Below, piece after piece: positions 1 through 9,732 of a DNA stretch of 64,000 nt. The stretch is from Petaurus breviceps papuanus. Taxonomy: Eukaryota; Chordata; Mammalia; Diprotodontia; Petauridae. The notes below the pieces were generated by a model. That model ran no database searches. It worked only from the letters and a program-made list of their open reading frames with translations, and was not told where the DNA came from. Each line of letters opens with the position of its first letter. Position 1 is the stretch's first letter. The position numbers and the translations under genes are program-made. The DNA lies in the NCBI GenBank assembly GCA_028583685.1, contig JAMXIF010001164.1, positions 13,591,340 through 13,655,339 on the forward strand, given 5' to 3'.

Positions 1-46
<46 letters not shown>
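1..46. repeat. (AC)n microsatellite
   Basis: Uninterrupted CA dinucleotide repeat running off the left edge of the window, so its full length is unknown. Confidence 0.98.
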
Positions 47-50
<4 letters not shown>

Positions 51-118
51 CTGGCCATGTAACCATGGGCAAGTTAATTAACCCCAATTGCTTTAAAAAA
101 GATTAAAAAAAAAATAAA
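47..118 (+). repeat. 3' part of a marsupial tRNA-like/CORE SINE
   Basis: The segment reads like the end of the common marsupial SINE (gtgaccctgggcaagtcac-type motif here as gtaaccatgggcaagttaat, then taaccccaattgc) followed by an A-rich tail. The head is missing; the (AC)n lies where it would be. Confidence 0.6.
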
Positions 119-653
119 GTTGAGCTCTGCTCCTGGGGCACAAGGATCAGTGTACTAAGCTTTTTTGTGCTGAGGGGCAGGGTCTGCTCACTGGCTTTGT
201 GCACTGGGGCCTCAGGTGTTGGCAGCTTCCTCACCAATTTGGGTGGCCAGGCCTAGTTGTGCCTATTGTTGCCTGATTTCCAGGGCTAGCAATGTGCCTT
301 CTGTGTTTGGATTGGAATTCTCACAGCTGGCCTGCTCTGCCACTGGCCTGCTGAGCCAGGACCAAGGAACCTCAGTTGCTGATCTATGCTGTGGTTAAGA
401 GCCACCAGCTGGTTTTTCCAGATACTGTGGCTGCTGGGCTGCATTCCCCTCTTATCAAAGTGAGATGGATCTTTCCTGAAGTCCTCCTAAATTATTTTAA
501 TCTGGAAAATTGTTTCACTCCATCTTTTTGTAGGTTCTGTCACTGCAGAGTCCATTTAGAGGCTTGATTTAATGTCATTTCTGAGGGAAGATGTCGAGAG
601 CTCAGGGAACTTCCTGGCTTCTCTCCACTATCTTGGCTCCACCCAACACAGTT
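119..653 (-). mobile_element. L1 5' terminal region, inverted
   Basis: On the minus strand this begins with the L1 5' start motif gtggagccaagatagtggag (near 651) and runs through a 5'UTR whose blocks recur at 27.5 kb and 29.2 kb, for example gatggagtgaaacaatttt. No intact reading frame is left; short plus-strand frames here are spurious. The first base of the L1 directly abuts plus-strand L1 ORF2 sequence at about 654, so this is probably the inverted 5' half of one rearranged insertion rather than an independent copy. Confidence 0.75.
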
Positions 654-1600
654 CTTAGGGGATATTTAATACCTCTAAATGCTTGCATGAATCAAATAGA
701 AAAAGCAGAGTTCAATGAATAGGGCATGCAACTAAAAAAGCTAGAAAAAGAACAAATTAAAAATCACCAATTAAATGACAAATTAGAACTTCTGAAAATC
801 AAGGGGAAAATTAATAAAATTGAAAGTAAGAAAACAATTTAACTAATAAACAAAACTAATACCTTGATTTATTAAAATGATAAAATAGACAAATCTTTTG
901 TTAATTTGATTTAAAAAAAGAAAAAAACAAATTACAAGTATCAAAAATGAAAAGGATGAAATCACCACCAATTAACAGGAAATTAAAGTGATAATTAGGA
1001 GTTATTTTGCCCAAACACATACCAATAAATCTGATAATCTAAATGAAATGGATAAATATTTGCCAAAAATACAAATTGTCTGGATTAACAAAAGAAGAAA
1101 TAAAATACTTAAACTTTTAGAAAAAGAAATTGAACAAGCCATTAATGGACTCCCTAAGAAAAAATCTCCAGGACCAGATGGATTTACAAGTGAATTCTAT
1201 CACTTAACTCTTCTCAGCAACACAATGATGGAAGATAATTCCAAAGGATTTGTGGTGTAAAATTTTATCCATTCTAGAGAAGCACCTGTGGAATCTGAAC
1301 CCAGATATGAGAATACTATTTTTGCTTTTTTTTTTCTTTCTTGTGTTTTTTCTTCTTTTCCCATTTGTTCTGATTCTTCTTTTACAACATGAATAATGTG
1401 AAAATCTGTATACCCTATGTCAGATTGTTTGCAGCCTTGGGGAGAGGGGAGGAAAGGGAGAGAGGGAGTAAAACTTGGAACACAAAATTTTACAAAAATG
1501 AATATTAAATCTAAAAAAAAATTTAAAAAGAATGTTGAAAACTATCTTTACATATAAATTGAAAAAAATAAAATATTTTGGTGCAAAAAAGGAAAAGAAA
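654..1600 (+). mobile_element. L1 ORF2 middle fused to L1 3'UTR (internal deletion)
   Basis: Plus-strand decayed ORF2. The stretch after the endonuclease domain starts near 660, and the start of the reverse transcriptase is readable at 1129-1200 as EIEQAINGLPKKKSPGPDGF followed by TSEFY. Near 1200 the sequence jumps to the L1 3' end (acttaactcttctcagcaac), so the RT catalytic core and ORF2 C-terminus are missing. The L1 3'UTR follows (tcagattgtttgcagccttggggag) and ends in A-rich sequence with gaatgttgaaaactatcttt near 1530-1550. Dead copy. Confidence 0.8.
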
Positions 1601-2472
1601 CAACTACAAAAATTAGAATCATTCAAATACCCAGCAACTTTTCACTAAATGTTAGTAATGCAGCAGTTTGCTTAGCAAAAGAGGATTTTAATGAATTGTC
1701 TGCTTGTGATCAGTGTTAAAATCAGAATTTTTTCAACTAAGGATTGATATAAATGATGTGACATTGCATTCATTAATTTTTTAGATCTTCCTCTGTATAT
1801 AAATTAAATGTAAAAAAAATTATAGCTCTATTATTGCTTTTAATAAAATTATAATATATATTTGTACATTTATATCTTTAACTATCCTTCTATATCTTGA
1901 CAAAAAAAAAATCATGATATGATCACTCACCTAATAACAGCTTATCCTTAATTGCAGAACAACTGATGTGGAAAAATAAAAAGTCAGCAGCCTCTTAATT
2001 CCAAGATAAGATATAATGGCATTACAGAAATCTCAGAAGGACATTTCTCAGTGGTCAGAAATAATTAAATCCACATTTGCCTGACAGTGATTAAAACTCA
2101 GAAATGTTTTCTTCTCTTCATAGCTTTATGACTCATTTATCATTTTCTTCTTTCTGAAATGTATTGAAGAAATGGATTCACTAGGACTACCACGACTGTG
2201 CAATATGTACAGGAAGGTTGAAGACTAAAAGAATCTATAGGGGAATAGGGAGTAGGTTGATGAATACTCTTTATTATGGCAAGTGGTTTAACATCCACAC
2301 AATGGTTTCACTGGAATCTGGAGTTTGCCAGTCCATAAATACTAAAAATTAAATCATGTTTAAATAAGCATAATTTAGAATTGTTGAAATGAAATCAGAT
2401 ATGTCTTATTTCCAGCCTTCTGCACCAATAAAATTTCATGGGGGAGAGAAGGCAAGACAAAATATGATATAC
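1601..2472. other. No gene recognised; AT-rich unique DNA
   Basis: No open frame of note, no repeat family I can name. Contains several A/T runs and a short TA-rich stretch near 1850. Confidence 0.6.
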
Positions 2473-2801
2473 TCCAGGCATGTGCACGGTGATGGTATAT
2501 GCCTGAAATCCCTGCCATGGGGATCCTGAGTCTGGTTGATTGCTTGAACTCAAGAATTCTGAGCTCATTGAGGTTAAAGATGAATGGGTCTGTGCACTAA
2601 ATTTGGCACCAATATAATGAATGCCCTGGCAAATGCCCTTTTTTAGGGAAGGGGATTACACTGCATAGGAAGGGAAGAGCTATCCTAGGTAGGAAACAGA
2701 GATGTTAAAATTTATCTTCTGGTCAGTAGTATGATCGGTCCCTTATGTGGCTAGTGCATATCCAGTCTGGGCAAAAAGGCCTAATCTCAAGAAAAAAAAA
2801 A
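2473..2801 (+). pseudogene. RN7SL pseudogene: 7SL (SRP) RNA retro-pseudogene, near full length
   Basis: The segment aligns by eye to essentially the whole 7SL RNA, the ~300-nt RNA of the signal recognition particle. The 5' Alu domain is seen as ccaggcatgtgcacggtgat then gcctgaaatccctgcc and gattgcttgaactcaag. The S domain is seen as gggtctgtgcactaaatttg, tatcctaggtaggaaacaga and ggtcagtagtatgatcg. The 3' Alu-domain strand is gtgcatatccagtctgggca and ends in an A10 tail. Presence of the S domain excludes an Alu-like SINE, which marsupials lack anyway. Many substitutions through the stems and the loss of the functional 3' end suggest an old, inactive copy. No clear TSD was found. Confidence 0.88.
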
Positions 2802-2825
2802 GTCCCCAACAATTCAGATTATTGC

Positions 2826-3075
2826 TGTTATTGTTCAGTTCTTTTCAGTCACGTCTAATTCTTTGTGACCCTACTTGGCTTTCTTGGCAAAGATACTGAA
2901 ATAGTTTGTCATTTCCTTTTCCAGTTCATTTTACATATGAGGAAACTGAGGCAAAGAGAGTTAAGTGACTTGCCCAGAGTCTAAGTGTCTGAGGCCAGAT
3001 CTGAACTCAGGAAGATGATTGTTCCTGATCTCAGACCCAGAATTATATCACTGTGATACCTACCTGCTCTAGGCA
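2826..3075 (-). repeat. Marsupial tRNA-like/CORE SINE with long 3' part
   Basis: Minus-strand copy. On the plus strand one reads ttcagtcacgtctaattctt, tgaggaaactgaggcaaaga, taagtgacttgcccagagtc and then the head region near 3060. The extended 3' part with the reverse of gtcagacatgactgaa marks the long variant also present at 34.8, 40.0 and 49.7 kb. Confidence 0.85.
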
Positions 3076-3909
3076 TTTAGATTACCTTTGGGAAAAGGGT
3101 AAGTTGACTTGCTATGCAAAAATACTACCATCATCACCAAAAAACATGTACATAGTTCCTGGGTAGAATAATAATCCTTAAAAGATCTCTGAAAATTTAG
3201 AATGAGGATCCAAATTCTGTGGTTTGTTTTTCTAAAGATTTTCCAGTCTCAAAGTTTTATGCTGTCACTTGCAGTCAAAGAGTCCTTGACCATTTTATAT
3301 ACATACACAAACACACAATTGATTTGTAAGCAGAAAAGAAGTTCCTGAAGGGTCAACTTAAAGAATTTATATTAGTTGGAAAAGTAAGTATCACTAAATG
3401 CTACAGAGATCAAGAATGACTGTAACTTTACAGCCTGGTTAAAGTGTGTGACAAGAGGTCAAACTCAAAAGACAACATGAATTTTCTAGTGACTAGAGTT
3501 CTTGGAGGAAAGTGTTGCTTCTCATTCTCTTACCTGAACTTAAAAAGGGTTGAAAAAATCAGAATTTTATATAATAACACACTAATTCTATAGAAGTCAC
3601 AAACTATTCCTGACATACTGGAAAAAGGCCAACTGACTCTCAGGTCACAAAATGGTGACAAGAATTTAATTTAAGTAATTCTAAGTGACTACAACCATAA
3701 CCCAGTTTAGTTACTTACATGATGATGCTTAAGGTCCCCTTGCCTTTGAAAAAGGAAATTTCCTGACATTATTTAAAAATCAAATGGGGGCAAAATGCCT
3801 TTTTCTATTCTAGGGGATCTCAATAACATTGTTATGGAAGTTGTAAAGGAAATACAAGTGCCTTGACCATAATGATTAAACCCAAGACTTCTCTGTAAAG
3901 ATGAGGCAT
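3076..3909. other. No gene recognised
   Basis: Unique-looking DNA without coding potential or a repeat I can name. The last six bases (aggcat) include one copy of the TSD of the adjacent LTR. Confidence 0.55.
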
Positions 3910-4426
3910 TGATGGGGTACAGGCTCTGGGAACCCCCTTGAACTCTCCTAAAATCTCCCCACTGGATCTTGCATTCACCTAAGGTTATAAATCGTTCATT
4001 ATCATTGCTATGCCCTTTTTTTCAGTTATGGTAAACCTAGCCTGGCCCTCCATCCTCTGCTATGTCCAGATAGCTTTGGGCTACTTCCCACCATTAAGTC
4101 CATTCTCTTGGTTCCTGGTGTCTGACCTTTAGTCACAGAAGTCTATTGGCCACTCCCACCATGATCTTCCCTAGACTCCTCCTTTAGTGACCTCAGAATA
4201 CTTGGCCACCCCTAGATCCCTCCCTCAGTCTTTCTATATATGAGATCCATCTTGTTGCCATGAAGTGTTTACAATCAATCTTGTCCACTTTCATTAGATA
4301 CAAATGCTCGAATTCCTTAAGAATCTAGTCAATGTTGAGATTCCTTAGGAGTCTGGAGAACACGGCAGATTTTTAATAAAGTTGGTTTTATTTTGGCTGA
4401 GAGAAGGCTTGGGTCAAAGTCATTCA
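3910..4426 (+). mobile_element. Solo LTR (517 bp) of an endogenous retrovirus, 5-bp TSD
   Basis: Begins TGATGGGG and ends CATTCA, with the direct repeat ggcat immediately outside both ends (3905-3909 and 4427-4431). It has LTR architecture: a promoter-like tctatatatgagatcc near 4236-4251 and a polyadenylation signal in tttttaataaagttgg near 4371-4386, followed by a short U5. No internal region lies beside it, so it is a solo LTR left by recombination. A 5-bp TSD fits class III (ERV-L) or Gypsy-like integrases better than class I (4 bp) or class II (6 bp). Family not recognised. Fossil. Confidence 0.72.
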
Positions 4427-4431
4427 GGCAT

Positions 4432-4702
4432 GACCCACATTTTGCTATTTTGGGGTTCCACTACCCCAAAACCTCAGCAGATGTGGCAGGCCCATACTCT
4501 AGCAGTGAGAAAATGTGGTGGTGACTGGTACCATGGTGTATTACACTAGAAGAAGATGAGGGAAAGCTGGATTCCATTGGTGGGTCTATAATTAAATAAC
4601 CTGAAAATGTTACATAAATTATCTTGCAAAAAAAGGAGTTTTAATTTAAATACTCACCCATCATTAAATGTGGCTTGTTTAGGAATCAGGGAATTGCCCA
4701 AC
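4432..4702. other. No gene recognised; gap between two LTRs
   Basis: Unique-looking sequence. The last five bases, ccaac, are the left TSD copy of the next element. Confidence 0.5.
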
Positions 4703-5839
4703 TGTAATGCCTAGCAAAGGCAACTTCCCAAGGTTTGAAATACCAGCATAGGTGCTGTCCATTTTATTCAGTGACAAATTAAGAACAGAGAGAATCAACA
4801 TATAGCATAATTCAAAATACAGCATTTACCAAGTGTGATTTAATCAAGTGCCACCCCTCGACATTACATTCATTTAATCAATTACAAAGTCCCTCTTCTA
4901 AATACTACTCCACTCCTAGCCTGTACATTCATTTAGTCCATCACAAAGCCCTTCTTCTCAAATGGAGATTAGTTTTCAATCATAAGTAAAGTATATTCAT
5001 TTGTTCAATCACAGAGCACAAAAAGGTCAAAAGTTCCCCACCCTTGGATCCCAATTGAATCTACCCCAGAGTTACAACAAGCTTAAGCACAGCATTTAAT
5101 ACCCAAAGAGAGGTATTTTCTTCATCTTGACAAGAGGCAAGTTCTCAGCAATCTTTGTTCCTGGGGAGACAAAGCTTAGCAAGGCCACAAGATACATTGC
5201 CAGTGTCTTCATTAATTCATTCTCTGTCTACAGAACAGTCCTAGGACCCCTGAAAACATTAGCAGAACCCTATTCCAGGATTTCTGTAAACATACAACAA
5301 GAAAATCTTCCTTCAGGGCTTCTGAACCAACAGCAAGGTTCCAAGACATCTACAACAACAGCACTGTCCTTCACCAGTGGACAGAATTCACTCTCTGTCT
5401 GCAGAACAGTCTCAGTAGCTCTGAACCAACAGCAAGGTTCCAAGGCCTCTGCAACAACAGGACTGTCTTTCACCAGTGGACAAATCTGGCAAAATAACAT
5501 CAAAACAGACAGACAAAGTGCCAGCATAACAGCCATATCTCCTCAGTCCTTGGCAGCTCTGGGTGGCAGCTCTGAAAAGTCCTGGGCAATTCAAAGTGGC
5601 CCTCAGCAATCCTCTCAGCCTCTCTCTGCCTCCAAGGTGCTGCTTTCAAAAAGTTCTTCTGCCTCTCTCTTTTCTTGTGTCTCTCTAAATTTATGTCACC
5701 AGCTCTTCCCAGTTCAGCCCTCTCTTTATACGTCAACAACTCCATCCCACAAGTGGGATTCACAGGCTCTGGGTTTTAACGCAATTAAACCAAAAACCAA
5801 GCCAATACAGGGGTATCTTTAAATTTCATTACTATTACA
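4703..5839 (-). mobile_element. Long solo LTR (1137 bp), termini TGTAAT/ATTACA, 5-bp TSD
   Basis: The element has a perfect 6-bp terminal inverted repeat, TGTAAT at 4703-4708 and ATTACA at 5834-5839. It is flanked by the direct repeat ccaac at 4698-4702 and 5840-5844. On the minus strand a promoter-like gacgtataaagagaggg lies about 115 bp from the start. Two copies of a ~60-bp segment sit 99 bp apart (from 5322 and from 5421). A 231-codon frame on the opposite strand (5127-5822) is low-complexity Ser/Thr/Gln-rich, resembles no known protein and is probably a by-product of these repeats. A related copy on the plus strand lies at 31.4-32.75 kb, and a copy with the same 5' start (TGTAAT then aaatttaaaga) at 50.1-50.7 kb. 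Fossil; class III or Gypsy-like by TSD length. Confidence 0.78.
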
Positions 5840-5844
5840 CCAAC

Positions 5845-6472
5845 TTGTGTAGGATTAGTTTATTATTTAATGCTACAAGTCAATTAAAATTTTGTTTAAC
5901 TTTTTGAGTTTAAAAACCCTTTCTAACTTCCTTTATCCATGTCTCCCCAAAATTCTACAGTCAAAATATTACAGACATTTTTATAGTTCAACAAGCCTAA
6001 CATTTTTGTTTCAAAAGTGAGGAAATCAAGACCCAGAGAATTAGAAAGTTTTATGTAAGGTTAATGGTAGATTCAAGGCTCAAACCAAGATCTTCCATTA
6101 CCAAATCCTATTCTTTTGTTTTGTTTTGTTTTCCATTCAACTGTACTCCAGGGCTATTGAGGGACCAAAACATGCTAAATCACAGGAAAAATTATGTGTT
6201 CTACCTTGAAAACATGTTGACCTAAGAACATTTCCTCCCATTTTTCTTTTTTGAAGATTCAAATTCTTTTAACTTCTATATAACATGACCTTAAATATCC
6301 AGTGTCCTCTATAATACAATTAATTGAGTTAGAAAGTGACTTTGAGGCCTGACAATGAAAGGTGAATGATGCATTGTAAATCCAGAGAATGTATAAATGG
6401 ATTCAAATTATTGGTTAAAATTAAACCACTATCAGTATGGAACAAAATCTGTTATCTAAACTACGGTAGTTT
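5845..6472. other. Mostly unique DNA with a MIR-like fragment
   Basis: No gene. A minus-strand MIR/CORE-SINE scrap lies at about 6010-6110 (aagtgaggaaatcaagaccc then gctcaaaccaagatcttcc). The last bases belong to the left TSD of the HAL1 insertion that follows. Confidence 0.55.
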
Positions 6473-6489
6473 AAGAATTCAATATGTTT

Positions 6490-6592
6490 CAAGGAAAATT
6501 GCCCTGATATTCTAGAACCAGAGGTCAAAATTGATATCAAAAGAATTCACAAATTGTCTCTTGAAAAAGATCCCAAAAAGGAAACTCCTAGG

Positions 6593-6648
<56 letters not shown>

Positions 6649-8064
6649 GTATGTATGTATGTGCATATAATATATATAGGTAAATTCCAGAGTTCCCAGG
6701 TCAAGGAGAAAATATTACAAGCAGCCAGGAAGAAACAATTTGAGAATTGTGGAAACATAATCATGAAAACACAAGATCTAGCAGCTTCTACATTAAAGGA
6801 TCAAAGGGCTTTGGGATATGATATTCTGGAGGTAAAAGGAGCTAGGATTAAAAACAAGAATCACCTACCCAGCACAATTGAGCATAATACTTAAGGGGAA
6901 AATATGATCATTCAATGAAATAGAGGACTTTCAAGCATTCTTGATGAAAAAACCAGAGCTGAACAAAAAAATTTGACTTTCAAATACAAGAAACAAGAGA
7001 AGTATTAGAAAGCAAAAAGGACAAAGAAACCATAAGGAACCTATTAAAGTTGAATTATTTACATTCCTACATGTAAAAATGATAATTGTAATGCATGAGA
7101 CTTTTCTCAGTATGAGGGTAGTTGAAGGGAATACACACACACATACATATATACACACATATATATGTTTATATAGGATGGTATATGTGTGTACAAATAC
7201 ATGAGTGTGCATATATATGTGTACATGTATACACAGACAGAGGGCACAGCATCAGGTGAATAGGAAAGGATGAGATCTAAAATATAAAATTAAGAGATGA
7301 GGGGAAGATAATGAGAGAAAGAGATAGGGAGAGATAGAATAAGGTAAATTATTTCATATAAACGAGGCAAGAGAAAACTGTTACGATGGAGGGGAAGAAC
7401 AGGAAGGTAAAAGGGAGTGGGTCAACCTTACTATCATTGAATTTGACTTAAGGAGGGAATAACTCAATTGGGTATCTTACCCTACAGGAAAGTAGGGGGG
7501 AAGGGGATGAGAGGGAGGATAATAGAAGGGAGGGCAGATTGGGGGACAGGGTAGATAGAAGCAAACACTTTTGAAAAGGGGCAGGGTTGAAGTAGAAAAT
7601 AGAATAAGTGGGGGGCAGCATATGATGGAGGGAAATATAGCTAGTCTTTCACAATATATCTACTATGGCAACGTTTTACATAACTAACATGTACAACCTC
7701 TATTGAATTGCTTATCTTCCCAGTGGGGGTGGAAGAGGAGGGAAGAAGGGAAAGAGTCTGGAAATCAAAGTTTTAGAAACAAATGTTTTAAAAAAATTTA
7801 AATTGTTTTTTACATGCAACTGGGAATTAAGATATACAGGCATATAGGCTCTGGGGTACAGAAATCCATCTTGCCCTACTAGAAAATTAGAGGGGGCATG
7901 GGAGAGGATATAAGAGAGAGCAGATTGGGGGAAGGTGTATTCAGTAGGTTGGCTATTTGGGGTGGGGGTAGGTGAAAGACAGGGAGAAAATTTGTAACTC
8001 AAAAGCTTGTGGAAAGGAATGTTGAAAACTAAAAATAAACAAATAATGAAAATGCAAAAAAAAA
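6490..8064 (+). mobile_element. HAL1 (half-L1), 5'-truncated, 17-bp TSD
   Basis: HAL1 elements are L1 derivatives with ORF1 but no ORF2, copied by L1 machinery. This copy starts inside ORF1 and gives the C-terminal domain: readable peptides include ENCGNIIMKTQDLAAS and VKGARIKNKNHLPS between 6740 and 6890. It continues directly into a purine-rich 3'UTR without ORF2, then gaatgttgaaaactaaaaat and an A-tail (8057-8066). The direct repeat AAGAATTCAATATGTTT flanks it exactly at 6473-6489 and 8065-8081, sharing terminal A bases with the tail. The insertion point (tt|aaga) matches the L1 endonuclease preference. A (TA)n expansion interrupts ORF1 at 6598. Dead copy. Confidence 0.85.
6598..6660. repeat. 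(TA)n/(TATG)n microsatellite inside HAL1 ORF1
   Basis: A run of AT dinucleotides followed by ATGT units inserted in the former coding sequence, just after the codons for PRNI of ORF1. Confidence 0.95.
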
Positions 8065-8081
8065 AAGAATTCAATATGTTT

Positions 8082-8324
8082 GTTTTCAGTAGTAAAGATA
8101 ACTTTCTTTTATTGTAAATTACTTAATCTGTCATAGAAAACAATAAATAGGAAGAGAGGTATCAGAGGCCATCTAGATGACCCTGAACTTGCACAAGAAT
8201 TCTATCTACAATAATACCTGAAAAATCCAACCTTTTTTGAAGAATGTTGACAGCATAAACACTATCTTTTGAGATAACTATTTCTTATTTAGAAAACATA
8301 ATGAAAACAGATTATGCTCTTTTG
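8082..8324. other. Short interval without a gene
   Basis: Contains a stretch near 8155-8220 (tatcagaggccatctagatg) resembling an old mammalian interspersed repeat with ggaccycagaggccatctag; too short and diverged to classify. Confidence 0.35.
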
Positions 8325-9110
8325 TGTTGTGCAGAGAATAAAAGCTAGACAGAGACCTGGGTTCAAGGTAAATTTAGGTGTGTATTTATTGATCAGGCAC
8401 AACTGCCTGGACTATACACTCAAATCAGGCAGCCCCAAATTGGGGTACATACATCGCTTATAAAGGCAAAATCTGCAAAAATGACAATTGAGGATGGGAG
8501 CTAGCATAAGCAATGACATACAGAAGCCAAGAACAGCCATTGGTTAGATCTATAGCTCAGGGCTAATTTGGGAAAATGGTGCAAAGGTACAAGGGTGCAA
8601 CCTTCTTTGTGACAGGGGTCCCTCCTAGAACAGGTTGGAGAGTGCAGGGTGGAGGGCACAAGGGGAGTGGAATTCCCCAGAACAAGCTGGGGTTATAGAA
8701 CAGGTCAGGTCATGTTCTGGGTGAAGGGTGTGGGGGACACTCCTTGGTCAGGGTTCTGGGTGGGGGACCTTGTTTGGTCAGCATTCCTGAACAGAGTGTT
8801 CTCTTACATGAGATAGACTTGTCCCATGATCTCTGTACAGACTTGCACCATGACCCTTGTACAAAAGGCTGCTTCAAGACTTACTGATTTAGGGACATAC
8901 TAATTTAGAGAGAGATAAGGGAGCAAGGGACCTTGTCTTGGGCAATTCACTTTAACCCAGGACTATGCCTTTAAGCTGTTACAAGCAATTACAGGGTTTA
9001 GGATAGAGACAAAGACAAATATAAAGGGGCTTAATGGTGGGCTCCAAATCAGGTGGCATGTAATTCGGGTTTGGGTACAATAGTTGTTGGGGGGAAATGG
9101 ATTAGAATTA
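8325..9110 (-). mobile_element. Probable solo LTR, minus strand
   Basis: Read on the minus strand the segment ends with an LTR-like R/U5: aataaatacacacctaaat (from about 8394 downwards) followed by tctgtctagcttttattctc and a terminal GCACAACA at 8332-8325. Upstream is a U3-like region containing an imperfect ~40-bp direct duplication near 8700-8790 (gttctgggtgaagggtgtgg and gttctgggtgggggacc). I could not fix the 5' end or find a TSD, and no internal region is adjacent. Family unknown; fossil. Confidence 0.55.
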
Positions 9111-9160
9111 CAAACTTTCCATTCTTTTCTAATCAGACCAGTTTCTATTATGTTTCTATT

Positions 9161-9257
9161 ATATTATATTATATTATATTATATTATATTATATTATATT
9201 ATATTATATTATATTACATTACATTATATCATATCATATCATATTATATATTATGAG
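9161..9257. repeat. (ATATT)n pentanucleotide repeat
   Basis: About 17 units of ATATT, degenerating to acatt and atcat units on the right. Two open frames seen across it are repeat artefacts rich in Tyr and Ile. Confidence 0.97.
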
Positions 9258-9397
9258 GGAATATTGAGTCAGTGCAGATACTACAGCACATTTTCTCTCA
9301 ATTTCTACTCTTTTTGAGGTAGAAAATATCCCAAAGGAATTGCCTTTAGAATATTTGCCACCACAGGTGACTTTAAGACTTTAGGGGGAAAAAGTAT

Positions 9398-9600
9398 GTT
9401 TCTAAACATACGCCAGATGACAAATGAACTGTGGAATTCAGAGGAGATAGTACAGGAGAGAGTAGTTCAGAGAGCAGACATGTTGGGTACAAATCATTTA
9501 ACCTTGCTCAACTTCAGTTCTTTCATTTGAAAATGAGGGAATTGGACTAGGTGGCCTCTAAGGTCCCTTCAACCTTTAAATCTAGGATTCTATGACCTTA
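9398..9600 (+). repeat. Segment paralogous to 15025-15245, ending in an old SINE-like tail
   Basis: The left half (acgccagatgacaaatgaac, then agatagtacaggagagagta) aligns with acataagccagatgataatt and acatagtacaggagagagta at 15 kb. The right half is SINE-like (aaaatgagggaattggacta, ggtggcctctaaggtccctt). Either a dispersed repeat with two copies or a local duplication about 5.6 kb apart. Confidence 0.65.
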
Positions 9601-9732
9601 GCCTGGCATCTTCTATTTTTTGTGAGATGCCTGCCTAAGGAAAACACGCTTCATATTTACTGCCTAAAAGAGCTAGTTGAGAGTTCTGACTGAAAAGAAC
9701 TATAGCCCTCCAGTGTGGAGGAGATGTTTATT

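Noticed and set aside
8155-8220. Conserved regulatory element suggested by cagaggccatctagatg
   Set aside because: This motif is common in old mammalian interspersed repeats; nothing supports a regulatory role.
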